64,000 nt of DNA from Cystobasidiopsis lactophilus (lineage: Eukaryota > Basidiomycota > Agaricostilbomycetes > Agaricostilbales > Chionosphaeraceae): the NCBI GenBank assembly GCA_001599975.1, contig BCIO01000001.1, positions 4,027,631 to 4,091,630 on the forward strand, written 5' to 3'. Position numbers and translations under genes: made by a program. Shown one piece after another: positions 42,579 through 53,552 of the stretch (the first letter of the stretch is position 1; each line of letters opens with the position of its first letter). The notes under the pieces are model-generated. The model was not told the DNA's origin. It did no database searches and saw only the letters and a list, made by a program, of their open reading frames with translations.

Positions 42579-43513
42579 TTACACTCGGTAATGCCTCTTG
42601 CTCGGGCCGCTGAAGAATGATTGAACGACCCAGACCTGTTTGATCGCCGTGAGCCTGAAATGACCTGAGTGCCAGATCGAGAGGCATAGGACCAACCTGT
42701 TCGACACAAGTAACAGAAGATCTAAGCGAATGCACATAGATAAAGGGGAGCTTCAAACGAACCTGCAGGGCGCTCATGCCGACCATCAACCCGCTCTCCC
42801 CCAAGCTGAATAGCAAGATGCGCCAACTTGTCGACGACACGGTCGACCTGTTCCTCGAGTCCCTCGTGCGGAAGTATTTTTGTGTGCGCTGGATCATGCT
42901 GAGGCTGCCGCTGAGCTTGTAGATGGACTCCTCCAAGCTGGAGGTGTGCTCGATGATGGAGGCCGGCTTGGCGGGCGCGACCTGGCGGGGCTCGCTCTCG
43001 ACCATAATGTCAAAGTCGACCAGCTTCTCGGACACGGACGACATCTCGTTCGAGAAGCAGAACGCGTATTCCCCGGTCTTTTGGGCGGTGAAGATGAAGT
43101 CGCCCTGGCGCTCCCGCTCGCCGTCGATGATGATCCGGTCGTCGGGGTCCGTCACCACGTAGTCGATGTCAAACGCGCCGCCTGCTTGAACCTGCAAGCA
43201 TCGTCACTTTAGCAGCTGAGACTTCAAAGGCGAGCGGGCCGACTTGCCGCAAAGTAGAAGCCAATCTGGCGTTGTTCAAGCGTGCATTAGCATCGTCAAG
43301 TGAGTCAATAGATCAATAAGCACCTGTAGATCAAGTCAGACCTGTGGCCAAGGCACGCAGAGGCGCAGAGGACAGGCGCACCTTTTCTCCCTTCGTGTCG
43401 ACGCCCGCATAGAAACACGTCCTCTCGCTTGCTGGGATCGTCGTGGTCAGCGCCGAAGCGTGTGAGAGCCTCGCGTAGAGCGCCACAAGCAGCAGGAACA
43501 GCGGGCCCAGCAT
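42579..43513 (-). CDS. p24/emp24 family cargo receptor, gamma type (Erp2/3/4-like)
   Basis: Type I membrane protein of COPII/COPI vesicles that helps sort GPI-anchored and other cargo between ER and Golgi. Signal peptide MLGPLFLLLVALYARLSHA, then the GOLD domain (ALTTTIPASERTCFYAGVDT, GGAFDIDYVVTDPDDRIIID, RQGDFIFTAQKTGEYAFCFS, NEMSSVSEKLVDFDIMVESE). The coiled coil is HTSSLEESIYKLSGSLSMIQ and RTQKYFRTRDSRNRSTV. The transmembrane helix (LGESGLMVGMSALQVWVVQS) leads to a short tail FFSGPSKRHYRV, with an FF COPII signal. Two GOLD cysteines are present (ERTCFY, FCFS). Start at 43513 gives the signal peptide directly. Tail and SVSEK...FD match the gamma subfamily. Confidence 0.85.
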
Positions 43514-44299
43514 CTTGTCCGCCCCTTTCACACGCGCGCTCAGGTCGACGATTTGGTCGAAGGGTCGCCTTTTGGTCCTGGACGTCGAATTCGCCTTTGC
43601 TACCTTCTGCTACTTTGCTGCTGTGGTTGCATGCCGTCTGCTGGTCTGCTGCTTCCGCTTTGCTGTTTTGTGCCCGATGGGCTTGCCTTCTGACCTCTCT
43701 TTGGAAGTACCTGTTGGCTGGCCAAGAAGCCCTTCGCCACCCAATAAGTATGCCTGTGGGCCCATACTGCCTATATCTGCACTTAAATGGCTAAGACCAC
43801 GCGAGTGGCAGTGCGACTCTATGAGAACCATGTTTCGTGACAAGCTTTGCCAACTGCGTCCTACTTCGCACTGCCATTGGCCTTTGTAGATTTGTCTACT
43901 GTCCATGCTTGTCCTTCTGTATGCCTTAATTTCGGTTTGAACGAGCTTTTTGCCTGGCCTCATAGAAGAGACGAGAGGACGTTCTGGTACAGAAGTCATT
44001 TCCTTTGGAGTCCGAATGGTCGCCGTTCTTTGTCCACCATTCATCTCCCCTGCCATTGATCTTCTTCCAGCCGTAGATAGACTCCTCGCGCTAGATACAT
44101 GACTTGTCGCGAACAAATGCCTTGGTGCGCTCACCCTGAATGACGATTGCTGCCTTTGTTACCCAGAAAAAGAAGAGAACAGAGACTGTTCGGGTACAGA
44201 ACATGTACTTGTCCACTTTGACCACGCCCTGGTCGATTCCTGCCGGCCATCGACCAACCAGCCTGGGCTAAGAGCCTACCTGCCACTCGCCACCTTATC
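43514..44299. other. Intergenic, divergent side of p24 and first duplicated gene
   Basis: About 0.8 kb with only short overlapping frames. Contains promoters of both flanking genes. No repeat or RNA gene recognised. Confidence 0.4.
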
Positions 44300-45162
44300 A
44301 TGCCCGTCCCCGAGCACTTGACCCGCGCCAAGGAATCGGCAACCACTGAATTCACGCCAGTTCAAAAGGATGCCATCAGTTTTCAGCTTGGAGCAGACGT
44401 TACGCCTCTAGGCCACACTCAGGGTCCACGTCAGTATGAATGGCTCAGCGAGACGGAGCATATCCAATACGCAGTGGTTGGCGTGCCAGAGGATCCCGCT
44501 GGTTTCTTCGAAGGAGAGCGAAAGGTGGGCCCAATCGTCCTCGCAGATAGTGATCACCTTTGATTTCAGTATGTCAGGCATCCGCCAAGGTCGACCTCTC
44601 AGCTCTTGCCGTCCAAGCTTCGAACCGAGAACACCCATTATATGCCGCTCCAGACGTCCTGAGACTTCGTCTTTGGGGAGAGGAGCCAATGATGGTGCGT
44701 ACCGGCGCTCCTGCCAATCCAACTATTGGGATGAAGTTCCCGTGGGGCCAATGCACGCTAGATCTGGAGGTTCACCGTCACAACAATGAAGCTCCTATCA
44801 GGCTCATCGAAGGCAAATCAATGGAGGACCTTTCTTTTGGCCCGCCTATCCTTCCTCCGTATGAAAATGGCGAACGTGCTCGTGTCGTTAAGCTCGGCCC
44901 GCATGTCAGCGGCTTGGTGCACGAGTCGCATAGCCACCTTATCTTACGCATCCACTATTACGATTGGCCCCACGGTCCACAGGGAGCGCGTCGACTACTC
45001 CGCACTTACGCCGCTGAAATGAAAATCAGTGAGCGTGATGCCTCATTTGGTCTGTGCCTCTAGACTGAGCTTTCTACGTCTACAGATATGTCGCCACCGG
45101 TTCCCAAGTCCGGGTTGCCAGGCCTAGGTGGCCCTAAACACGCTATTGCTGCTGGCGCCTGA
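44300..45162 (+). CDS. Unknown protein, tandem paralogue 1
   Basis: Three exons in phase (first ends GEGERK-like EGERK, second starts ASAKVDLSALAVQ after tatgtcag, third NMSPPVPKSGLPGLGGPKH to GA), about 250 residues. I do not recognise the family. Notable blocks: MPVPEHLTRAKESATTEFTP, DAISFQLGADVTPLG, VLRLRLWGEEPMM, WGQCTLDLEVHRHN, LVHESHSHLILRIHYYDWP, RRLLRTYAAEMKI. Alternating hydrophobic strands (LRLRLW, LDLEVH, LILRIHYY) suggest a beta-rich domain. No signal peptide or membrane segment. The neighbour at 45851 is a clear paralogue with the same exon pattern. A vague likeness to velvet-type domains was considered and not upheld. Confidence 0.7.
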
Positions 45163-45850
45163 GCGTTTGCCCTCTTCTCTACATCACTTCGCCGCCTCCT
45201 GTGTATTGTATCCTGCAATCCTGTAGCAGTTCGTAACCAATCGCTCTTGAGAATGCACGCGTGTCAACAATTTATTTTGCCACCAACCGGAACCAACACA
45301 CCAATTTCGATGAGTCTGTTGCTCCGGATTGCCACCTCCGACGTCATTCAACTTTCTTTACGTTGCTTTCAGGTACATGCTCGATGCATCAATGATGCTG
45401 TTCTGCTGTGTGCTTCGAGGCCCGACCAATGGCTGCTGCCTCAGCTCGACAGGCTCCGACGCTCAAGCTCCCCAATCCTTGCGCTGCCTTATGTATTTGT
45501 CTGTTCGAAGAGCTTGGCCGATGCTGGCCTGTTCTTTCTATCAAACTTTTGCAGCCAAGGAAAGTCTTTGACCAACACCTAAAGCTGGTGGCCTCGCCTT
45601 AGCGCGACCACAAGAATGCCTCCATGCTGCCCTTAATGCCACAGTTTTGCTTCCACCGACCTAGAGCTCGATAATGCCCGCTTGGGCTCTGGAAGGGTGC
45701 CGAAGACGACAAGGCAAGCACCGAGGACCCTATAATGGAAGCTGCCTTCTGCGTTTCAGCTTGGGTCAGGCCTTCGACCTCTGTCTTGCCCGTGTTCGGC
45801 CACTCTGAGCTATCTCCTTTCCGAGTAACACCTCCCAGGTTGCAACCGAT
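45163..45850. other. Spacer between the tandem paralogues
   Basis: Holds a 25-bp sequence repeated exactly downstream of paralogue 2, and loosely similar pyrimidine-rich sequence on both sides. The only open frames are short and unsupported. Likely 3' UTR of paralogue 1 and promoter of paralogue 2. Confidence 0.45.
45215..45239 (+). repeat. 25-bp repeat downstream of paralogue 1
   Basis: Identical to 46718-46742, about 50 bp after each stop codon. Similarity continues imperfectly for some 40-50 bp more in both copies. It marks the duplicated 3' flank, or a conserved 3'-end processing region. Confidence 0.8.
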
Positions 45851-46675
45851 ATGCCTGTCCCTCAGAAGCAAACCAATTTTGCCCTCTACGCTGCTACTGA
45901 CTTCCAGCCTCGTCAAGAAGATGCCGTCAGCTTCCAGCTGGGGGTCGATATAACGCCATCGGAGCTGGCACATGCTGGGCACGAGCGAATTTACTCCTGG
46001 CTAGGCGAGAAGAACCACACTCAGCATGAAACCTCCGCAAGAGAGCGAAAGGTACAAAGGCGTTGCAATCATGCCAAAGCTGAAGATGAAGAAGCTGAGA
46101 GCTGCTTAGGCTACAGCTGTAGTCGACTCTGAAACTCTTGGCAGCGGATTCTCTTTAGCGGCGCAGGTGGTTGTCGCAATCCGATTATGGGGAACTGAGC
46201 CCACAGTCTTGACTCCTACTGGCGCTGGCGTAGGAATGCACTGGCCGAGAGGCCAGTGTACGTTCGAATTTGAGCTCCATCACCGCGACGGGTTTGTCGC
46301 CAACCCTATCTCACAAATACAAGTCAATCGCATCTTGGTTTTGCCCTTCCCTTCGAACAGTGCTGGCGGAAGCCGCGGCGGGATCATCCCGCTTGGCCAA
46401 CGAGTGGGCGATCTGGTTCATGATCACTACAGTCATCTTGTTCTACGTATCCGTTATTACGATTGGCGGCCGGATGATCATGGGATAGGTCCCGTTTTGC
46501 TTCGCACTTACACTGCCGAGTTGAATTGCGGTAAGCGAATGCCGTTGCATATAGTGGCACAAGCTCATCTTAAGTAGACTTTCGTCGGAGCGGTGGTACT
46601 TCATCGGCGTCACCATCTGCCCCGTTCAGCCCTGCTCCGCATGAGCGATTCGCACCGCAAGCCCTTGCACATTGA
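45851..46675 (+). CDS. Unknown protein, tandem paralogue 2
   Basis: Paralogue of the gene at 44300. Three exons in phase: first MPVPQKQTNFALYAATDFQP, EDAVSFQLGVDITPSELAHA, ending SARERK; second ATAVVDSETLGSGFSLAAQV, VAIRLWGTEPTVLT, WPRGQCTFEFELHHRDG, LVHDHYSHLVLRIRYYDWRP, LLRTYTAELNC; third DFRRSGGTSSASPSAPFSPA to ALAH. The blocks F(D/T)..Q.DA.SFQLG.D.TP, RLWG.EP, WP.GQC, LVH..SHL.LRI.YYDW and LLRTY.AE are shared with paralogue 1 in the same order, with the same intron phases. The C-terminal exons have no similarity. Identity looks moderate, so the duplication is not recent. Function unknown. Confidence 0.7.
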
Positions 46676-47071
46676 CATACTGCCCTCGCGCTCTGCCGTC
46701 CTTCTTGTACCACTCTTGCAATCCTGTAGCAGTTCGTAACCATTCGCCCTTAAGAATCCCACGCGTTTGAATTTGCCACCGCTGCGCCCAGCCTTCAACT
46801 TCAAGCTTGCTTGACCTCATTCGCCACCTCAAGTCATCCGCATCCTTTGCGTTCCTTGCGCTGTTCCCGATGTATTTGCTTGTTCTGCCTCAACCGCCAA
46901 GGCGGAGCCCCCACATAAAGCGTCTCGGACAAGGTTTATCGCCATTCGCGCCACTTGCCAAATTCATGAAACTGGTGCCCGATACTGCTACTCCTCGTCT
47001 GCTCCCTTTCTGCCCATTGCTGCTCGGTGCACTGCTTCTTTAAAGACTCACAAAAACGACTGAACGAAACC
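46676..47071. other. Spacer downstream of paralogue 2
   Basis: About 0.4 kb holding the second copy of the 25-bp repeat and pyrimidine-rich sequence. No supported coding region. Confidence 0.45.
46718..46742 (+). repeat. 25-bp repeat downstream of paralogue 2
   Basis: Second exact copy of the sequence at 45215-45239, again about 45 bp after a stop codon. Confidence 0.8.
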
Positions 47072-47821
47072 ATGAACGCTTTGAGCCTGCCTGTGCCTGT
47101 TGTTCAAGCTCCCTCAATTCTCATCGAAAAGCACGGGGTGAGCATGAGAATGCCGTCAGACCACAGTGCACCTCCAATCTGACCAATTTGTTTGATGAAG
47201 TTCTTCAAGAGAGCATCGGAGAACCCGCAACAAGAGACAACGAAGCGCTCCGCCCTCGATGATGCCGCAGATCAAATTGCGAACGTCAAGCGGTCTGTCG
47301 CTGACCCTGCTGGCATCGATGATTCTCCAATTGATGGTCTAGGTGAGACCTTCTCCCTAGGTGTCCCAGCCGACCAAAGCTCATCGGCACCGCCTGGACT
47401 TTTGAGCAGACGACCCTATCACGAAGCGCTCGTATTGGAACCAGGAGTCCAGCATGCCAGGGTTGTCCAACCCTCCCCTTCTGGTCAGCGGCGACATCCC
47501 TGTCAACCTACCAAGCCATCGAAAGCGAGGCACGGCCAGGCGATGGCAGGTGAGTGGCTCCTTCTTGGTCCCAAACCCCCCACCGCTCATACCGGCACAT
47601 TCTCCTCATCAGGGGCAATGATTTATAGGCTGTATCGAAGACTGCTGGGCGATGGGGTGGTCTGCAGGTGGTCATTAGGCAAGACTGGATCACGGTGGCG
47701 TCGCTCTGGGCGGGCTAGAATCGAGGCGATCCCTCTCATCTTCATTGCATACTATGTTTGTCAACTCAGAAGTGGCGACTCGCGCCGAGCTGAGCACAAT
47801 TTGGCGATTTCACCCGTCTAG
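47072..47821 (+). CDS. Hypothetical protein, possible degenerate third paralogue
   Basis: Tentative spliced gene. Exon 1 is MNALSLPVPVVQAPSILIEK followed by HG. After a gtgagc intron ending ttcttcaag the frame continues RASENPQQETTKRSALDDAA, DQIANVKRSVADPAGIDDSP and on to KARHGQAMAG. A further in-phase intron leads to GAMIYRLYRRLLGDGVVCRW and a stop at 47821. The LPVPV start resembles MPVP of the two upstream paralogues. An atgccgtcag stretch at about 47151 matches paralogue 2 at 45920, but nothing of the conserved RLWG or YYDW blocks remains. It may be a separate small gene, or a decayed copy captured by other sequence. The stop lies just 43 bp before ATG15, tight even for this genome. Confidence 0.35.
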
Positions 47822-47864
47822 CATCATCGACCAACTTGCCTCCTGAGACGAGTCGACGCGCACC

Positions 47865-49451
47865 ATGAAGGCGCTATGGCTGGCCTCGCTCGTAGCCTTA
47901 GCGGCATCAAAGCAAATCGTCTTGGAGCCCGAATCAGTACCCAACTGGCTCACCTTTACGCACTTGCACGCCGTGGCCCAGAGCCCAAACCCAGCGAATG
48001 CTGCTGGCTTCTCCTTTGGCTATCGGCGGCCCTTGCCCATTCCCATCATCGACGCTGCCGAAGCCTATGATCTCAAGAACATCAAGCTGAAGTCGGTGAA
48101 GAGCAAGGTCTGGCGGCCGAGGGCCAAGGGCGGCTCGGAGGAGTATATGCAGGCGAGGATGGCTGTTTTACGGGAGAAGCGCAACATTCCACACCCAGAA
48201 TCATAGTGTGTTGCCTCGTTCATTTATCTAAGAATACTCGATCAACGAGTGACGCACAGCTCACCGATGGGGTGGGATGAGGTCGAGGTGGCGGCGCCAG
48301 ACACGAGCGACATGGATACCCTGAGCGGTCTGGCCAAGATGACGAGCAACGCTTACGTCGATGGTGATCAATCTGGCAAGAACAACAGTGGATGGTACGA
48401 CCTGGGCTCGCAGTGGAACCTCAATTCTTCGTTCGGCTGGACGGAGACCGGCGTACGTGGCCACGTCTTTGTCACGAACGACAATTCGACCGTTGTGGTC
48501 GCCATCAAAGGCACCTCAGGTCCTGTAGTAGGAGGCGGCGGTCCGACGGGGCCAAGCGACAAGCTGAACGACAACCTCCTCTTCTCCTGCTGCTGCGCCC
48601 GCGTGGACTGGAGCTGGTCCACGGTATGCGACTGCTACTCTGGCGGGTGGAAGTGCGACGAGAACTGCGTCGAGGACGCTCTGATCAAGAAGTCGGTCTA
48701 CTACCCGCTGGCCACCGATTTGTACAACAACATCACCCAAATGTATCCCACCTCCAACATCTGGCTGGCTGGCCACTCCCTGGGCGGCGGCCTGGCCGCC
48801 TTGATGTCCCTCACCTTCGGCGTGCCGTGTGTGACTTTTGAAGCGCCGGGGGATCTAATGGCCGCCCGTCGGCTGCACCTCCCTTTGCCACCCGGCCGCG
48901 AAGCGAACTCGAGCTTCGGGGCTGTCACCCACGTCTACCACACTGCAGACCCAATCCCTCAGTGAGGCTGAATCTCACTATCTGTTCTGCTGTGCCCATC
49001 GACTGACGCCTCGCTTAAAGGGGCGCTTGCACCGGCTCTTTGTCCTTGTGCGCGCTCGCCGGCTTTGCGCTCGAGTCTCGCTGCCACACTGGCCAGACCA
49101 TTCTGTTCGACACCGTGTCCGAAGCTGGCTGGTCGGTCGACATCCGGACGCACAGCATCCTGCAGATCATCGAGCGCGTCCTCCAGCCGGACTGGGACAA
49201 GCCAGCCAAGGCGGCTGCCTGGTACGCGGCCTGGTGGCCGGGCAAGAAGAAGCCCGAGGGCGAAGAGGGCGACGCGCCTGAGCCGGCCAAGCCCAAGAAT
49301 CGGAGCAAGAGCAATGTGCCACTTCCGCAAGCCGAACTAGATTGCATCGACTGTTGGAAGTGGGAGGTGAGTCGCCACGCATTGACGTCCTACCTGAAAG
49401 TCCCCCACTAAATCACGTCCTATCACCACACAGTACGGCGATTTTAAATAG
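47865..49451 (+). CDS. ATG15: Atg15, vacuolar class-3 lipase of autophagy
   Basis: Phospholipase that breaks down autophagic bodies and multivesicular-body vesicles inside the vacuole. Four exons: the first 47865 to about 48206, then 48261-48960, about 49021-49365, and a short last exon YGDFK ending TAG 49449-49451. The N-terminus MKALWLASLVALAASKQ is a signal anchor. The luminal part has HLHAVAQSPNPANAAGFSFG, the lipase core STVVVAIKGTSG, catalytic Ser in IWLAGHSLGGGLAALMSL, the Atg15 hallmark FGVPCVTFEAPGDLMAARRL, HVYHTADPIPQGACTGS (Asp of the triad in TADP) and SRCHTGQTILFDTV. THSILQIIERVL supplies the triad His. The Lys-rich tail KPEGEEGDAPEPAKPKNRSK is usual for the family. Many paired Cys suggest disulfides. 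Complete and apparently active. Confidence 0.92.
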
Positions 49452-50308
49452 CGATAGAACAGCGCACGGCCTTTGATGACGAGCCGTCCGCCTTAGCACA
49501 AGATTGGGCTAGATCGGCACTCGCCTTTCCCACTCCTGTTGTAACACCCCCTGTAAATCATGATTCTCGAATAACGGGCCTTCTCCTGCATTTGCATTGT
49601 AGTTCAATCTTTAGCCTGAAGGAGGCACACGACCGCAAAGGGGACCTTTGAACTTTGGGCCCAAGGTTGAGTGGCCGCGTTTTGCCCAGGGCGAAATCAA
49701 GTCGGAAGGGTAAGCCGAGGCGACTGGCCTTAGGCCAGAATATTGCCATTTCGAGCGACTTGTCACACGTCGCTTGTCGTTCCGGAGCAGCTTGGTCGCC
49801 ACCGCTTGATACAGACAGGAGCCTGCGGACCATCTCGCTTCCAACGATTCAAGGTGTGTGGGTGGCGGATATTGGCTTTGAGCCGGGTGGCAAATCGTGC
49901 TGACAATGTCTTAGTCCGCTTCGACCTTAGCTGCGTTCTTGCTGCTGCGACCAGCTTGCCCGTCCTCGACCAGCAGGTCTCCATAGCCATATAGCCACCG
50001 GCTTAAACGATTCCCAAGCAAGCGGTGCCAGATCTCTAACCAGCAAACCGGTGCATAATCGACTGCCCTCGAATTATTTTGTGGCAGCTGTTCAACTCCG
50101 GTCGATTTCGATTCGCAGGTTCGTCCCGCTTCACTCGGTGCCTCAGTCGACTCGATGACTCAATAGCCCCCTTCGCTTCCGTTGACAGTTGACCGAGTCA
50201 CGTCCCACGAAGCTTCGATTCTTTGGCCGTCATCCCTGCGCCCACCCTCAGACAGGACTGGCCTCTTGCCCTGAATCCACCACCGACCGCCGCTCGCAAC
50301 CAGCCAGA
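49452..50308. other. Intergenic, long SFP1 upstream region
   Basis: About 0.86 kb, long for this window. Only short, overlapping, unsupported frames. Probably an extended promoter and 5' UTR of SFP1; such regulators often carry long leaders. Confidence 0.5.
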
Positions 50309-52087
50309 ATGACGGCCATGCAGATGCCCATGGCCATGTCCAGCCGACCATCTCGCCCGGACAGCGCAATGTCCTTCTCCCGCGATTCCTCGCTCTCGGC
50401 GATGCTCGAGCGTGGCTTTGGCGAGTACGTAGCGCTGCCCCCCTTGTGTTGCCGCCTGCTGTGGGTGTGTGGCTGACAGCGCGGACGCAAGCAGGAACAA
50501 CTTCTTCGACCACCCAACCCCGACTTCGTTCTCGCACCTCGCATTGATGTCCACTTCGGCGCAGTCGCACGCCTCCGACTTTGGCTCCAGCTTGCCCCGG
50601 CTGGAGCAGAACTTCTGCCAGGGCTACCAGTGCTGCGGCCTGGACCTGAACGACCTCCACGGCCTGCTCGAGCACTTCGAGGAGCACCATGTTCTGTCCT
50701 CCTCTCCGGCCGGCTCCGTCCCGCTCAGGGCTCGGGCCAACTCCAAGGACGACAACCCCAAGGATTTGCTCAAGCGCAAGGGTGCCGCAGAGTTCGCCGC
50801 CAATGCTGCAGCCACCATGGCACCGGCAGCCAAACCCGCGCCTCCGACCGTCACCACTCCCTCTGAGGCCACCTTCAACATGGACGACATTGACATGGAG
50901 CTCGGCCTCGAGGACGCTTCTGGCACCACACCACCAGCCACCAGCGCCTTCACGCCCGCCATCTTGGCGTCGCACGCCCAGTCTTCCACCAACTCGTCGC
51001 GCCAGTTCTCCTCGGCCCTCCGCCACGGCCTGGAGACCATGTCGCTCAGCACTAACGGCGCCTTCTCACACTCTCTGAGGCGCTCCACGTCGCCCACCGC
51101 ATCCCACTCCTCCCCGGAGGCGTCGGCGCCCTCCACGCCGATGATCGACTCGGACATGGAATCGGACTACTTTGACCCCTCCTCCAGCAGCTCCTCCGTC
51201 TCCGGCTTCCAGCTCGACTGCGTTACACCTTCCATGCTCTTCCCGTCTCAGTTCAACAACCTGGGCTCGCAGGCGGTCACCGACATTGACACCGAGGATG
51301 AAGAAGAGGCCGAGCTGCAAGAGTCACGCACCCGCTTCCGCCTCACCCAGCCCTCCCAGCTGCCCGATTTTAGCAAGAACCAAGCCACCATCGTCATGGG
51401 CAACGACCCCACCCTGACCACGCTCAACCCGCTCCACGTCGACGGCTCCAACCAGCAGTCTTTCGTCGCCCCGCCACCAACCTTGCCCTCCGGTCGCGCC
51501 TGGGTGGCCCCCGCGGCCAAGCCCTTCAAGTGCCCGGTCCAAGGTTGCGACAAGGCGTACAAGCAGCAGAACGGCCTCAAGTATCATCGCTTGCATGGCC
51601 ACTGCAACCAGCGCGCCCGCGACGGGTCCGCCACTGACGAGGACCGCGAGGCCATGGAGGAGAAGCCGTACGGGTGTTATGTGGGCGCCGGGTGTGGCAA
51701 GAGGTACAAGAAGTGCGTTGCCCTTTCCCTCTCGAGTTCAATGTTCGCCACTGACCCCCTTTGCGCGACCCGCAGCATGAACGGCCTGCGCTACCACTAC
51801 CAACACTCTGGCCCGCACGGCCAAATTGGACTAAACGTCAGCTGCTTTCATCTCGCATTTGCGCAGTGAAGGGTGTTTCGAAACTAAAACTTGGCGCGTT
51901 CAATGAACAGATGCTCCAAATGGGCACCCATCCACCGCCGGTTGGCATCACGCCTCGCTCTAAGTCTGGATCTGCCGCTTCATCGCGCAACCACTCGCGA
52001 GCCAGCTCACCAGCCCCGCAACCTTTGCCGTACGCCTTCGAGCCTCAGGCCTACCCCGTCTTGCCACTGCCGCTGTCCTCCCACTAG
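50309..52087 (+). CDS. SFP1: Sfp1-type C2H2 zinc-finger transcription factor
   Basis: Nuclear regulator that activates ribosomal protein and ribosome-biogenesis genes in response to nutrients (TORC1) in yeast. Four exons: MTAMQMPMAMSSRPSRPDSA to GFG(D), then a long exon to 51711, a short one (MNGLRYHYQHSGPHGQIGLN) and the last from 51911. N-terminal half disordered, with an FCQGYQCCGLDLNDLHGLLE block that may be a degenerate finger, acidic stretches (NMDDIDMELGLED, DIDTEDEEEAELQE) and SP sites. The paired fingers are FKCPVQGCDKAYKQQNGLKY with HRLHGHC, and YGCYVGAGCGKRYKNMNGLR with YHYQH. The NGL(K/R)YH repeat is diagnostic of Sfp1. The second finger is split by an intron after KRYK. Tail Pro/Ser-rich. 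A link to RPL23 in this window is possible but not shown. Confidence 0.88.
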
Positions 52088-53552
52088 AGGCAGCTTGGCC
52101 CGGCGCGGCACAACCTGAAAATAAGACGTTTTGTCTTTGTACGACTCTTGGCACCACACCCCATCGGCTTCCGTTTCCAGCATTGACGAAAATGGCCCTC
52201 GGTTGATTTCCAGCATTGAAAACGAAACTGCACCCACCCTCAGCGCACACCCTTATCCCTTTCACCCCTCACGCCTTGTAACAATCTCTTCGAGCTGACG
52301 CCCCAATACGGCTTCCTCCTCTCCACTTGTTGTCCATCACCACCGCTCTCCTCTTTACAGTACTACCAAACTTAATCTCGTTCCACCTCTCCAGTACTAG
52401 GCAGTGCCTTTGTTCTTCTCCTTCGGTACCTTTCAGCTGTGTTTCTTCTTCTCTCAGCGCTTCTTGTTGGCGGCCCACCAACCCCTAGATATGGCCAGCC
52501 TCAAGCCAGCTTCTTTTCACCCAGTAATACACGACTCGTCCTCCTCTTTCTTGCGCCCTTAGAACACAACGACCACTTTATCTCACTCTTAGAAGAGACT
52601 GTGTCATGTCAGCTCGCCTCCCGCCGCTCACCAACAGGGGTTTTGGTGTTCTTGGATTCGCGGGGTGGCTTTTGCTTCTTTTGGTAGCGGGCTTTATTAT
52701 AGGCACGACTCGCGGCTCCCTCCCTTTGTTCTCTTCGTGTACACATTTTGTAACTCTCGTCGATTTTCCGTCTCTCTCCCTACTCCTGCTCTCCTCGCCT
52801 TACTGCCGCCTCCTCGCGCCACTTTCCGTGGGCACCTTCTAGGCCGACCAAAGGCTCCGGACCGGCCGTGACAGCGACGACAAAAGGCTGGCATGTGATA
52901 TTGGGAAAAATTTGAGGCTGAGACATGGCGCTTGGTAAGCCACTTTGCTCGACACAGATCGACCGATTCCTCCTCCAGGGCCGCGATGTCGGGCTGTTGG
53001 AAAGCTGTCGGACCATCGTTGCCAACTTTTCTCTACATAGAGTCCTCTAGACCACGTCAGCGAGAATGGCCAGAGGTGTGGCGGAGAGTAAAGTCCGGGT
53101 GGCAAATTCAGGGCTTTCGCAATATATTGCTGGCCTTTCGCTGAGAGTGGCTGTGGCGAAGAAGGCCACGCACCCATTCGGCACGGCGTACATAGAGCGA
53201 TGGCCTGGCCGTGGTTGAAGGGGCCTCCGGACGGCGATGAACTGCAGTCTTCACGGCGAGACCGGACACGGTGGCGTGGCTGATCCAAAATTCAGCACAC
53301 TCTGCGTTGTACTCACGGCAAGAAAAATTTTACCTTTGTACAGTATGCGCCCAAATGCGAGTCGAACGCATTGGCTGTGGATTTGGTGGATGTGGCTTCA
53401 CTTATGAGCGAGACCTCGGGAGGTCAACGCCCCCCAAAGTACTAGCGGTTGCGAGCGTGTTCCACTGAGCAGGGCAGCATTTTTCTGAATGGAGTGGCCA
53501 TAGGTCGAAACCGGTCGAGGGTTGGAAGGTCTGAGTCCAAGTCTAGGTCGGC
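52088..53552. other. 1.46-kb gene-poor convergent region, pyrimidine-rich
   Basis: Both flanking genes end here (SFP1 from the left, DPH3 from the right), so it is expected to hold only two 3' UTRs, yet it is the longest gap in the window. 52270-52840 is strongly C/T-rich on the + strand. The open frames have no family resemblance. Non-coding RNA, or a long SFP1 3' UTR, is possible; nothing can be proved from sequence. Confidence 0.45.

Noticed and set aside
44300-46675. Velvet-domain identity for the tandem paralogues
   Set aside because: Only a loose similarity of beta-strand pattern; none of the conserved velvet motifs is present.
50160-51026. Long minus-strand frame opposite SFP1
   Set aside because: Arg/Gly-rich composition typical of an antisense shadow in GC-rich coding DNA.
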